64,000 nucleotides of DNA from Selaginella tamariscina (taxonomy: Eukaryota; Streptophyta; Lycopodiopsida; Selaginellales; Selaginellaceae). Every line of letters begins with the position of its first letter. Positions within the stretch are counted from its first letter, which is position 1. Position numbers and translations under genes: made by a program. Shown here in pieces: positions 36,600 through 49,280 of this stretch. The stretch is taken from contig PUQB01000068.1 of the NCBI GenBank assembly GCA_003024785.1, positions 167,882 through 231,881 on the forward strand, in the 5' to 3' direction. The notes under the pieces were generated by a model. The model was not told the DNA's origin. It made no database searches and was given only the letters and a program-made list of their open reading frames with translations.

Positions 36600-37480
36600 G
36601 CCTAGGGTTTATATTTTTAACTGGCTCACTTTTGATTGGCAGATACGATGGGTCCATCAACACACGACTGTATGTGCATGCTATAATTATGCAGTCTTTT
36701 AAGTCTTTATTCTTTATTTAATTTTTAACCTTAAGTAAAGCTACATAATAGTAAGAAATTGCAATTAGATTTCTGATTCGGAACTGTTTAATTTGTTTAA
36801 CATGTATAAGGGTTGAACAAATTAAACTCTTTAACGAGTCCAATTGGGAAACTTTAAAAATTATGACAAGTTGAAACTAGCATGTTAAATCAATAATAAA
36901 CAATGCAAGTTTATATAATTGTAATAAACCTCGATATGGTGTGTATTGTGGTGTATATATAAATATTTGAATTCTCGCATTTAATGTTAAAGTTTGCAGT
37001 TTTGCATTTTTAAAAGTCATGCCCATCTTGGAGGAACACTTGTGTTTATATATAATACATTATTATTTTTCTCTTAACTAGAAAAAATGAAGAATCAATT
37101 AGTATTACCTCTTTTGTACTACTTAACTAGGTGATGCATAATTTACACGAGCAACTTTGACTAGAGTATAACTTGGCTAGGTTAATTATGCATTAAGTTA
37201 TTGTTTGTAGTTTTATAAAGGTTGTATTCATATGTGAGGTGATTTCTTACGAATTATAAAAAATTATGTATTAACCTTTATCATAGAACATATGTTTCTA
37301 TAATAAGTTAAATTAGTCTTTTTAGGGCAAAATCTTAAGTCTATAAGAATTACCTTATGAAATGTTGAGTCTTCTAAATTGTTCAAAGACTTCTCATTAT
37401 TCATATAAATATATGAGCTATTTTAAATCAATTTTCTAAAATCACACGCAAGTCGCAATCTTGTCTAAAACCTATATATT
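36600..37480. other. Intergenic DNA upstream of fructosamine-3-kinase
   Basis: The first ~100 bp after 36598 are presumably the promoter and leader of the minus-strand kinase gene. The rest is A+T-rich, with no supported gene. Confidence 0.5.
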
Positions 37481-37486
37481 GTGCAG

Positions 37487-37725
37487 AATGGCGTCGACAT
37501 CTCGGTCGAAGCAACGAGAAAATTAACTTCAAAAAAGGTGTATATTTCATCTATACCCAAGGTTTGTATGGTGTGTTTTTTCTATATCTATTATGTTGTT
37601 TTTGATAAATCACAAAAGATGAGTTGCGTGAACATTTAAAATCGAAGGATGGAGAAAAGATCACTTTTCAATAATTACTTGAGCTGTTTTATTCCTCTTC
37701 TGGATCCTTAGTTACTTGGAAAGCT
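37487..37725 (+). pseudogene. RRM-like exon fragment
   Basis: After an AG acceptor-like site the plus strand reads NGVDISVEATRKLTSKK, then VYISSIPK, which resembles the RNP2 strand of an RNA-recognition motif. After an intron-like gap a second piece starts KDELREHLKSKDGEKITF, then meets a stop, and resumes as SSSGSLVTWKAHQCVKR. No start, no further exons and one internal stop suggest a decayed fragment. The RRM assignment is tentative. Confidence 0.3.
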
Positions 37726-40410
37726 CATCAATGTGTCAAAAGAGGTAGATTACAGCGATACAAACGCATATTAATATATATGTATAGTACTTTTTGCATA
37801 TATATACAACATATTAATATATTAATATAATTTTATTAGTGCTATTGACAATATGTCATTTTTAACAGTTATAGCCATACAAGGAGAAGATACTCATATC
37901 ACAATAGGATGGATGCCCTTATATTTAGTTTAATTCAGTTTGTGAAGTAAAAGTCTTTTGTGATTGTAGGTATTTTATTTGTGAATTTGAACCATATAAT
38001 GAATGATTCTAAACTTATCTAATGTAGCAGAATTACACATTAACATTTTTATATATGTATATGTTTCATACTTATCTCCCACCCTCTCTCACATTCTCTC
38101 TTTTTCACATGCACACCATGGTTCTAAACTTATTTGATGTAATAAGATTACATAATAACACTTTAATATATGTATATGTTTTCATGATGCATCTCAATAT
38201 GAATAGATTAAAATATGTAAGCTAAGTGGCTTTGAAAGGAATTACATAGTTTTATTAACTAGGCACTCCAACAAAAACATCTCCAAAGAGAATGAGAATT
38301 TGTAATGTATTTTGTTTGTTGTGAGATGCTATCACTAATGGAAATGTATGATTAAAAGTCTAAATTCATTTTCTTGTAGCAAGATGACAATGCTAAGAAA
38401 GAAATAACCATCTACAAAAACACCTAAAAACATGAGAATAAACACTTAATTACAATAAGTACAACTTTTTTTTTTAATATTTTCAACCTTGCATGTAGGA
38501 TGATGAAGACGTAACATAAGAAATAAAGTATGAAGGTTCTACTTATGAAGAATGTAGAAACTTTGTTTTCTTTCCTCACTTCAAATTACATTATTTATAA
38601 GTTAAAGTGGCTTTAAACAAGAGAACAAAACCCTACTACTAACACATTGATGACAAGGCCAACTCCAATAACTCCAATGAAGCTGAACAATATCAAGCAT
38701 GCATATGAAATTTTTATTGTTGCACTTCTATGTGAAAACTTTGTTCCTTGTATAAAACCAAGTAGTGAACTTGATATATAAAGGAGTGGTCATAACCAAA
38801 GTGATATTATAAGAATTTGACAAGAACAAAAAGTGTCATAGTCATAATAGGTATTATACGTCCTTGTTAACTTTTTAAGTATTAATTTTTTTTTAAATGT
38901 CTTGAAAATTGTTTGTTAAACATGTTTTTACTAATTATGAAAATGTTCTAATAGATTAAGTGACAAGGACTGTGACACTTTAGAGAAGTTGGCAATTTCA
39001 TTCAACAGCTAAAATAATAAATTTTAGTTATTAAGCCTGCTTTGTTGTCTTGTTTTTCTAAATTATAAGATTTATTTATTAATATGTTTGACTTTCATTT
39101 ATAAATTAATATAAGAAGAAAGGTAAAAATGAAAATAATATGTTCAAAAAGGATACCAATATCACATCAATCAATTAAGCTCATGCAAAGCTTAGAGCCT
39201 TTAACATACAAACAATAAAAAGAGTATAAAGTGTCTGATCTTTAAAAGTACTTTTCAGTGAATCTATTATATTAAAGTTAGGGATGATAGCCAGAATAGG
39301 AAATTAAAATGGTGAATATAATTTCTCTATTCTATATGTATTATTCATTATCTTTTTTAACATGTGCTTATGACATAATTATTAAGGATGCTTTTTTCAA
39401 AATGTGATACTTACATAATGTATCCTCAAGGCTTTGAGGAACTTTGTTAAAATAATATATATAAAATTCTGCATTATACATCAGTGTATATTGCATATAA
39501 CAATACTAAAGACTTGAGTAGTGGGAGTAACTCATTGTTGTGTAGATCTATATGCATTAATTAATTTGTCACCAACTAACTTTGCTTTAACCAATCCTTT
39601 AATAAGTTTGAAGTAAGTCTATTTTAAAAACATGGTGTTAAGAGAAAACATTAGTTTTTAATATTAATTTACATCAATTATTATGTTAAGATATAGTAGT
39701 TTTTTTATAGAACTCATATAATTAACCTCTTTACTAAATACCAATTGATGTTTATTAAGTTACATATGTAAGTTATGGTATGAAGCAAACGTTGGTTTTT
39801 CATTAAAGAAATTTCATGAATAAACTTATAAAATAAGAATATACTTAGTATATTCTTACTATTGGTATTGAACAAAAATTAAAATGAAACCTTAGACTTT
39901 ATAATAATATATATGTATATGAGGTAACCATATATAGATATTTATGTGACTACATATCGATACATACATAACTATTACTTACTATTCCTTAAAGATTATT
40001 CAATTATATATAATATGTATCTTTTATTTATAACACTTTTTTTTTATATAAACTGATCTCTAATTGAATTATTAAGACGTGAAGCTATTTGTTAAATGGA
40101 AATTTATTAAAATGTAAACAGGTTTATTAAGTAAAGTCAATTTAATTTATCAAAATAAATGTTATTGGATTTTTTCTAAACTTTAACTAATTCAAACGGA
40201 AATATATTAATTACAGTCTCTTTTCAGTAAGTTTATAAAATAAAGCAATTTATATTATTTATCTATTTGATAAGTTTAATTCCGAAAATGTATACGTTCG
40301 AAGGAAGCGCCTCATTAAATCCAAAATGATTTTAACCTAGGGCTTAGGGTTTTAGTAGGCAGAGAAGAACGTAGGCAGCTGCCGCCGTCCGTGGGGGCGC
40401 CATCGAGAAA
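37726..40410. other. A+T-rich intergenic DNA
   Basis: No supported gene. A roughly 110-bp tandem duplication occurs at about 38000-38190 (landmark TTCTAAACTTAT...ATATGTATATGTTT). The last 60 bp before 40414 become G+C-rich and look like a 5' leader. Confidence 0.5.
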
Positions 40411-40413
40411 GAC

Positions 40414-41247
40414 ATGGCCGGCGAGAATCGGGAAGGCTGTCCCTCCATCGGATCAGATGCGGTAGAAAATTCCCCGAATCGCATATATTCGTGTGCATTT
40501 CTGTATAATCATGCAATGTGCAGCTTAATGTTCTTAATCCGCATGTTTTTATGCATTTAGTACGCATTTATATTCATTACTGGTTTGTAATCGCTTAAAA
40601 ATGTCCCTTTTGTGCATATTCATACAATTCCTGTTCTTAATCTGCTAAAAGATCCCATTTTTATGCTTTTCTACATGAAATTGATGATTTTGGATTTCGA
40701 TGTGTTTAAAAGCTCTCAAAAGTGCCTCTTTTTGCATAATCTGTTTGCAAAAGATCAGATTTTCATGCATTTTATATGCATTTCCACATGAAATTAATCA
40801 ATTTAAATTGTTTTGCCTGAATAATTCACATTGATTCAATCCGGATTCAATAATCCATCATAAATAGATTATCATGCAATTCCAATTTTAATATGCATAG
40901 ATATCCCAACTCTATGCATTTCATGTATATACACAACATCTTGCATTACGCATATCCATATGATACGTGTATAAATAAGGGGAGTGTGTCAACGTAATAT
41001 CATTATAAGTTACGGTTCTTTTATGTGAAAAATGTAGACTTACATTACATATAAAGATAAATCATCTTTCTTAACGTGTAACTGTAAACGTGTATATATG
41101 GACGTCCAACGCGTATAGACAGACACATAATTCTTAGAGACGTCTGTGTTTGTGCGTGTGTCGGCTAAAAAGCTACAATTGTTCTCCGTGTGTCTGTGTG
41201 TTATAATATTACTCCATTCTGACCTACACATTATATTTAAATGTCCA

Positions 41248-41279
<32 letters not shown>

Positions 41280-42346
41280 TCTTAACATACGTTAAAGCAC
41301 ATACGAATATACATATATTAATTAACCGTAGCTTAATTTGTATTTGTAGGTCGACGACCAAAATCGAGCAGTGAACGTGCCTCCTCAGGGACCGGATGCC
41401 CACGTGTTGGCTACCAACATTGATGCAAGAAATGAGGTATATGTAATGTAGTGTGTGTCAAGTTATGTTTGCATATGGGAGCTTAGAACCTACTGTGTTG
41501 TTAACACTACTATCGGAAACTTTAAGTGAAGCGGCTCACCAACGTATATGAAAAAACACACACACAAAGTATATACGTGACGCATTATTAACGATATTTT
41601 TTGGCATTGTCTGCGTTGAGAGAGAGAGTAGTTTGTTCAGATGAATACGTATCAACTTACATTTACCTAACAGGAAATAGATGATGCAAATGCAAGCTTA
41701 TCAACACAGACATATGTACACATATGCCACAGCCATACATACACATGTACTCACGCACAGGGACATGTTTTAATTATATGATTGTATTCAGGTTGAACCT
41801 TTGACTTGGGACCCTCTTAACTATAACAGTACTTGGCACGATCGAGTGGTAAGAAAGTAACATTACTTAAAACACACAATCGCTTGATGTACGTTTCGTA
41901 GGGTAGTGTATAAATTATGTTTGTACTCTATGACGTGTGAGTGTATATGTATACACGATAATTATATATAAGGGCTTTTGTATAAACTGTGTTTGTGGTG
42001 TAGTCGAACACTTTACGAGCGATACGAGCTGGGGAGGTTATGGTAACACACAACACACCAACTCATCAACACACAAACGCACGCACCGCACATGCATACG
42101 CATACTTTAGTATCAGAAGAATACGGCATTGCATTATTAATATGCTAATATGTGTTTTAATTATATGATTGTATTCAGGTTGAACCGGTGAATTGGGCCA
42201 GTTTTAAGTTTAACTATAACGGTGATTGGTACGACACGGTAAGAAAGTAATATTACTTAAAACACACAATCTCATAACACATGTTGATGTACGTTTTGTA
42301 GGGTATAGTAAGATGTGGTTTAGCAGGCGGAAAGTATGAGGTTTGA
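40414..42346 (+). CDS. Unrecognised small protein with a duplicated exon
   Basis: Six exons with GT-AG borders, all in phase 0, give an open 111-residue frame: 40414-40461, 41350-41436, 41792-41848, 42004-42042, 42179-42238 and 42302-42346. Exon 3 (VEPLTWDPLNYNSTWHDRV) and exon 5 (VEPVNWASFKFNYNGDWYDT) are diverged duplicates; their flanking intron sequence is duplicated as well, with the 25 bases before each exon nearly identical. Exon 2 reads VDDQNRAVNVPPQGPDAHVL. The protein is acidic and Asn/Asp-rich, with no signal peptide and no domain that I recognise. More 3' exons are possible near 42370-42540, where a hydrophobic segment (PLVVVICVAVA) can be read. The consistent phase of every exon is the main support; expression is unproven. 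Confidence 0.5.
41766..42310 (+). repeat. Tandem duplication carrying one exon
   Basis: Two diverged copies (about 41766-41920 and 42153-42310, offset 387 bp) share TTTTAATTATATGATTGTA before the exon and GGTAAGAAAGTAA plus TTACTTAAAACACACAATC after it. Confidence 0.85.
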
Positions 42347-42349
42347 TAT

Positions 42350-42809
42350 AACGTACCTCTTGTGGTTGTGATCTGCGTCGCTGTTGCTAGGTAAAAACCC
42401 ACACGCACGCACGCACACACATATCAACATACGTTATTACATATGCATGTTTAACATATATATATATATATATATATTGCAGGCTTCGGTGTTGTACCTC
42501 GTTCTTTAGTTTTGGGCCTTCGCGAAGTATATATGTACATTAACTTTTGCTAAATACCAATTTGCTCACGGTGATTCTTGTAATACATAGCATACTCAGA
42601 TATTGACGTGTTTAATGAGCAAAAGTATAACAAGTACTGAATACACACTATATACAACCCCATTAGGATTGTGTGTGTGTGAGGTAGTTACATTTATGAA
42701 TATGCACGCACACGCATACATATATGTATCATATATACTTAATTGATAATAAGTTACATATGTATTATGAACTCCTTGGTTAATGACCTTAACGTTCTTG
42801 ACTTAAAAA

Positions 42810-42886
<77 letters not shown>

Positions 42887-42900
42887 ATATATATATTATA

Positions 42901-42931
<31 letters not shown>

Positions 42932-43150
42932 TCCTACACCCGTGGATACATACACACGTATTCATAAATCTAATAGTATTTTAAACAACCTGCTCTATAC
43001 CATGAAAGAGGAGGCAAGAACAAGAAGCTTGAATTAAATAATCGACTGTACAACCTGGTATGTACACACACACACACACACACACACACACCTGTCCACC
43101 AATTACTTACAGATTAATTCAGATTATTACATTAACTTAAAATGTTTAAA
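42350..43150. other. Convergent 3' region with microsatellites
   Basis: Lies between the plus-strand small gene and the minus-strand RING gene. It holds a (TC)n run of about 68 bp at 42813-42880, (AT)n after it, a short (GTAT)n at 42908-42930, and (AC)n at 43066-43092. No gene is supported. Confidence 0.6.
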
Positions 43151-43792
43151 TCAGGACAATGCTGTTCCCTTGCATATTGGACACAGGTTCTTCTGTACAA
43201 GCCATTGCTTAATACACTCTACATGGTACTTATGACCACACTCAATCCTCCCCAAATTTCCCCATTCTTATATTCCTCCTGATATGGGATTCATTAATAA
43301 AACTAACTCTTAAACTCTAAATCATGTACATATATACTAATATTATACGTGTGAGTGTAGTGTGTGAGAGAGTTATAAATCTTAATACCTGGCATATGCT
43401 ACACTTAAGTTCATTATCATGTCCTCTCTGTGTTTCCCAAGAGAAGAATATACTCCTATGTATTTTTTTCTGAGATCGTTTCTTTGCTTAATCCAGTGTT
43501 TACGTTCCCTATACGCTCTCCCAACTCAAGTAACTCCTGTTAAATATTTAAATAACGAATATATATTAAAAATAATAATATATATTAGAGAAAAAAATCA
43601 CGACTACATTCAAATAGTGACGTATATAATATTAATGTACATACACATTTACTTTGTTTGTGTATAAAGAATGTACCTCATTGGACATGTTATCCACGTC
43701 CAATATATGTATGTGTATACATAGACGTGTATGTATATTGTGGTACACACACCATGGAATCCTACTCACACACAGACACACAAACACACACT

Positions 43793-43877
<85 letters not shown>

Positions 43878-44620
43878 TAATATATATTATATGTTTTTTT
43901 GTGAGAGTATGATCATGTATGTATGTATACACATACACATTTATTTTGTTTATGTGTATAAAGAATGTACCTCATAGGACATGTTATCCACGTCCATCCT
44001 CCAGTCCCGGTGACGATCATGTAATGGCATTCCACCGAACAGAACAGTTGCCTCGAGCATGAGGAATTGCTGCATGAATAAAAAAATAAACTAATTAAAA
44101 ATCATTCTTTAATAATTTGGACAAGTGTGAGTGTGTGTGTGTGTGAGAGAGACCTCATGTGTTAACTCATCATCGCTTTCCACCCTCTCTAATGCCATCA
44201 ATATCTGCATTTTCACATATTAAATAGTTTTAATGCTTATATATTTACCAGCACATAGTTTTAAATCAGTTAGATTATCAGTATATATACGCATGTGTGT
44301 ACGTCTGTATATACACAGATGTATATTACAATAATAATTGTAGTTGTATATCAGAATTACCTTAGCAAGTCCTTCGGCCATGAGCCGAGGCCGATGATAT
44401 TCCCATCCTCCAGAAGAAGAAGATGCCATACTATACAGAATATTCTCACTATGTGTGAAGGTATCTTCCGTATTTACTTCTGTGCTGTTGTACGGATTCG
44501 ATGAAGGCATAGGTTCTAAAGAAGCTGGTAGTAAAGAACTAGACGGAGCCTGTATAATAACAATTACATTATATTGGTTTTCAAAACAACTAAGTTATAT
44601 TAAAAGTTAATAAGTTATGT

Positions 44621-44674
<54 letters not shown>

Positions 44675-44924
44675 TATATATTATATATATACACACACAC
44701 ACACACAAAGAAACAAGATACCTGTGTTGTGGAAGAATATGCTGTACGGTTGTTTCCCAATGATGGGAAACAGTTGGTTATGTTTCTTCTAGCGAGGACA
44801 TGTCGGCCAGGGCCCGACAGGTTTCTATTAGTTCCTCCAAACACGTTGGAACTCGATGGAGAAGTGTCTCTGGACCTCGATGAACTTCGTATAATATTTA
44901 TATCAAGCCTGAATTAATATTTAG

Positions 44925-44960
<36 letters not shown>

Positions 44961-46918
44961 CACTATAAACTTACTATGTAGTAATATAAACATTAATGTG
45001 TTATTAAGCACCTTGAAGAACTTGATACAGAGGGTCTCGAAGAAGAAGACGATGACTCAGCAACTTCTGTAGCTCTCGTGAGCGTTCTCCGTGCGTCCGT
45101 ACAGGGCCTCCGTGTTTCCGTACCGGTCTTCCGTTGACTCTGCAGATGCTCTTTTAGCTTTGCTTTGCCTTGCACGGGACTCCTGGCGCCTGCATAAACA
45201 AACACGTGTGACTATGTGTATGTGTAGGTAGGTATAAACGTATAATATGCAACACGTGTGTTTGACTCTACTGCTAAATGAAACGTGTACTCTCTCTCTC
45301 TATCTATCTATCTATGCACACAAAACACACACACACACACACACACACACAATACACACGACACTTACATGTATCATCCCTTCTGCTGCTGCTGGACCGG
45401 GAATACCTATTGCTTCTGCATGTGATGCTCCTCAAACTGGTCTCAGTATCTCTTGCTGAGAAAAACATAAGATATTTAGTATATATAATACATAATATAT
45501 ATATGCCTAACCAAACGTATACGCACACACATACATCTTGATAGAAAACTTGCATTTTCGTTCTCGGGAGATTCTTCATCCCTAGTGGTATCTCAAACAC
45601 TTGCTCTTCTGAATCTGAACCAATTTCATCATATTGACCGTAGTTGATTGTCATTGACTGCGGTTGACCTGTATAGTAGATAGTGAGTACATGTGTGTGT
45701 ATGTATATATACATATATCTCATTATTCAGTCTATTTAAATTTATACTTGTCTGATGTTCCATCCTTGTGAATCCTTGTTGTTGTTCTGTAATTAGTTTA
45801 TCAGCTGTTAGTAGAATATCCGTGTGTGTGTGTGTGAATAAAATTAATATGCACAAACTTAATATTATTATTACATATATACCATTATTATGTTGGTTGA
45901 CTATCCTTGACTGAGGTATTTGAGGGTTTACCCGGCTCTTGCCGCGGTCCTGTCTATTAGAACCTGTTGTTAAACAAAATGTATAATTAAATTACATAGA
46001 AGTGGATAATAGTTATATATATAAGAATAATTAATAATACAATTAGATAATATATTAACTAAACAATACCAGTTACGGTGTTGGGAGAAACTACTGTTCC
46101 TGTTCTTTGTGAAGAATTTGGGATCTGTCGGGATTCTCGGGAAAAGTTGGGACTTAACGTCCGTTTAGAGCGGGAACTGGGAAAGCATGAGATTTCCGAC
46201 ATACCCAGCCTCGATACCAGACTCCTCCCACCTCGCACGGACTTCCTTTCGTCCAGCATAGACCTATATACAGAAATATGTGAACAGCCAGTTTCGTTTG
46301 GAAAGTTTAATAACTAGTCACTACTATATATATAGATGACAACTAACTATATAAAGTTTATCAAATGCATAAATAATTTCCGGAGGGTGTCAACATTTTA
46401 ATCAGATATATAATATAAAGAAATATATATTAATATCAGTATATATACATATACATATCCGTATCTGAGAAAAAAAAACAAGCAAATTCGGTTAAATTCA
46501 TGCAGGCAACTGACCTTCTTTCAGAGCTGGATTCTTCAATTATACGGCGAGATGTACGTTGCTGCCTTTGCCTGTCCATGTTGTACGAGTTACGCTTAAC
46601 TAAGTATCTATTACTTCTGTTAGCAGGAAAAGCACATTTTATCAGTTTTACACACACACACACACACATTATGTTCATAAGCATATAAGTTCTCTAAGCG
46701 AGGACAGTTAATATAAATATATAATTATCTATGAAAATTATTCAACATATTATATTTTAAATGCATGTTTATATTTATAGTTTACATGTCTGGCCTCCTA
46801 CAAGTCAAAAATCACAGCAAACAGTCTGACATATGGAAAATTCATTGTAACGTTCTCAAGGCATAAACAAACAAGAAAAACAGACATACACACATATATG
46901 TATGTGTGTATACAACAT

Positions 46919-46971
<53 letters not shown>

Positions 46972-47247
46972 ACACACACACACACACAAGATAAAATGAT
47001 TTTAGACAACGAATCAAAAGTTTAATAGTCTTTGAGTAAAAGAAAAACTAATTAATAATGAAACATCATGCCATCTTAAATTCTCACAATATAAGAAACT
47101 TTGAGTAGAAGCTAAATTTTAAATTATCTCAAACTTAACTCATAATATATATGTTAAATAGTCCATATCTATAGCAAATACAGTATATATATACACATAT
47201 ATTTGTATATGAACCTGAATTTCTTGTTTCAGATCTTGAAACTCCAT
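43151..47247 (-). CDS. RING-H2 E3 ubiquitin ligase, MBR/HIP1-like
   Basis: The last exons encode a C-terminal RING-H2: LKCSICQ (exon 43389-43536), then the EEYKNGE and GRIECGHKYHVEC segments and QWLVQKNLCPICKGTAL (exon 43151-43278). Such proteins move ubiquitin from an E2 to a substrate. The preceding exon (43971-44069) reads MLEATVLFGGMPLHDRHRDW, a segment typical of plant MBR/HIP1-type ligases. Further exons at 44154-44204, 44361-44549, 44722-44908, 45012-45189, 45369-45455, 45535-45668, 45748-45804, 45883-45963, 46070-46263 and 46515-46616 encode a long Ser/Arg-rich disordered region. A likely first coding exon is 47215-47247 (MEFQDLKQEIQ). One joint near the 5' end is unresolved. The frame breaks at an A7 run (43463-43469) and near 43257. 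Intron microsatellites are frequent. Confidence 0.82.
43635..43710 (-). repeat. Duplicated exon-end fragment in a RING gene intron
   Basis: This piece repeats 43929-44000, the donor end of the exon ending at 43971, with the coding words for VDNMS and the splice donor GAGGTACATTC. Offset is 294 bp. The copy lacks the 5' part of the exon and is probably spliced out. Confidence 0.8.
43790..43875. repeat. (TC)n(AT)n microsatellite between the two exon-end copies
   Basis: A pyrimidine dinucleotide run of about 75 bp with two TCTTCTC interruptions, followed by AT repeats. Confidence 0.92.
44617..44706. repeat. (GT)n(AT)n(AC)n palindromic microsatellite
   Basis: GT repeats, then AT repeats, then AC repeats. 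The array is close to self-complementary and could extrude as a hairpin. It lies in an intron of the RING gene. A pure (AT)n run is at 44927-44960. Confidence 0.92.
46920..46988. repeat. (TC)n(AC)n microsatellite
   Basis: Two adjacent dinucleotide runs near the 5' end of the RING gene. Confidence 0.92.
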
Positions 47248-47249
47248 AA

Positions 47250-48287
47250 GGTCACATGAATCTGAAAAACCAAGAGAACAAGAATAAGAAAAGGGCAAAA
47301 GGGCACCTTCAAAACCGCATATATTATCAGCTAGATCTTAAAAAAGGGGGAAATGGGGAAATTATGGGAGAAAATGGGATCGATTTTTACCTACAGCCGG
47401 ATTCTGCACAGATAGTCCGTGATTGAGATTTAAACACGCAGTTTAAGGAGATTAAGCTGATTTTATGTGCAGTTTTGTCGGGTTTGTATTGGGTGTTGCT
47501 TGTTTGCTCCTCTACCTGTCGCCATAGCCACTTTGGCGGCTTCCCTCTTTTATTCCCACCCCACATTGTTTAACAAACAATAGCCCATTTAAAATTATTT
47601 GAAAACCATATTAAACCCAATAGTTTTATAAATATTTAAACCTGTTTTAAAATAAATCTGGGATAATTATTTAGCTAAATAAATATTTTTATTTTATAAT
47701 TTCATATTAATGTTTAAATTATATAATTTAGATATAAATACACACACATGTATATAAAATATAGTTAAATTTCAACAAGAGATTTCTTCAAACACGCTTC
47801 TTCGCAGATTAACTTGACAAGTGTTATACATTAAACTTAAATACGAAAGTCCATCGCATTTGACATGAGCAAAAAGGCAGTTAATTTTTAAAAGATAATA
47901 AAATATTTAATATTATGAAATATTAATTAACAATATTTAATACGTAGTTATGCAATTATTGAAATCCATGGTGCCCTATTGCAATCAATCACCAGCAAAC
48001 CATGACTTAACATAGTTATGTATAGTAGATAAGTCTCTATCGAAAAGGAATACCAGCTGTCACGTAGTTAACCATTTATAAAAACTAAATTAGCTAGACG
48101 TCATTAATAAGTTACTTATACCTTTTATATAATTAAAGATGCTAATCTGTAATATTAAATATTATTTTAAGTGATGGAATTAAGTTATGGAACTTTTAAA
48201 TAATTTATTAGTGATTAACTTAAATAGTTAACCAGTGTTATGGTCGAAAACGAAAAGAAAAGCATATTCCTCTTAGAAAAGTAATAC
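47250..48287. other. RING gene 5' region and A+T-rich intergenic DNA
   Basis: 47250-47540 is probably the 5' leader and promoter of the RING gene: a leader intron acceptor is plausible near 47262, and the sequence around 47395-47530 is G+C-richer. From 47550 on it is A+T-rich with no supported gene. Confidence 0.5.
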
Positions 48288-48381
48288 TAAGGGTCGTTTC
48301 GCACCACACTTAACTTAACTTAACTTTTACTTAACTTATGCATGCTAAGTTAAGTTAAGTGTGGTGCAAAAACGACCCTAA
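48288..48381. mobile_element. 88-bp palindromic Tourist-type MITE
   Basis: Element 48291-48378 with TAA on both sides (48288-48290, 48379-48381). The ends GGGTCGTTTCGCACCACACT and its complement form a hairpin of over 35 bp per arm, containing TTAAC repeats. TAA duplication and GGG...CCC ends fit PIF/Harbinger-derived MITEs. Confidence 0.85.
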
Positions 48382-49280
48382 ATCATTTTAAAATAGATTG
48401 AGAACGACATTCTTGTGTTGAAAATATCAATAAATGTTTAATATCATTAAAAATATAAAACTGAGATTATTAACAAGTGTCAAAGGTTGACACGCATTCA
48501 AGCATGTCTTACATCATAGAATTGCTACACAACACATATAAAAATAGAATATCTTATATATATAATTGAGGGTTTCATCCTCCTTAAACATCTACACAAA
48601 CACGTGTCTGTGTATATTACTTATCTGGCAGCTAGGTGTTCTTGCGTATATAAAGAGAATGCATATCTCAAAAGAGTAATTAATATGTTGAGTATTAATT
48701 CTATCTAGGTCAGTATATTAGACAGACCTATATAGTATATAAACAGAAATATAAAATAAAATAAAAGAATACTAACATTTATTTTGAAACTACTTATTTG
48801 TTTTAAATAATGAATTTATACTAATGTAAGGTAATTATGGTAAATAAGTAAGTTATCTTAATAATTAAGATATATATGGAGACTAATCTTAAATTAAGAT
48901 ACTATTATGGGTTTATAATCCAAAACTCTAACTGTTGTTTATATACCTCCTCTATGGTCCTCTTGGAGTGCCTATGTCGATTGTAGTCGTTGCATTGTCT
49001 CTTTCTGGATGCATAACAATTTTAATTGACCCATTTATACTTAGCTCAAAAATTTAGGGTTTAACATATTTAGGTCAAAGAACCCTAAGATGCCCAAGCA
49101 TATAAGAGACTCTAAAGTGACTAGAGAGAATAACTCAAAGTATAGTTTTTATTATTTCAAAATAATATTTTAATGAGATAACAATTATATGTTTATTTAC
49201 GCACCAGGTTCACAAATTTGAAACAAAAGAACGAAGGGCTTTTGAATAAATAAATTACAACTAACCAACATTGTTGCTAA
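48382..49280. other. A+T-rich DNA, no recognised gene
   Basis: No supported coding region or repeat boundary. Confidence 0.6.
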
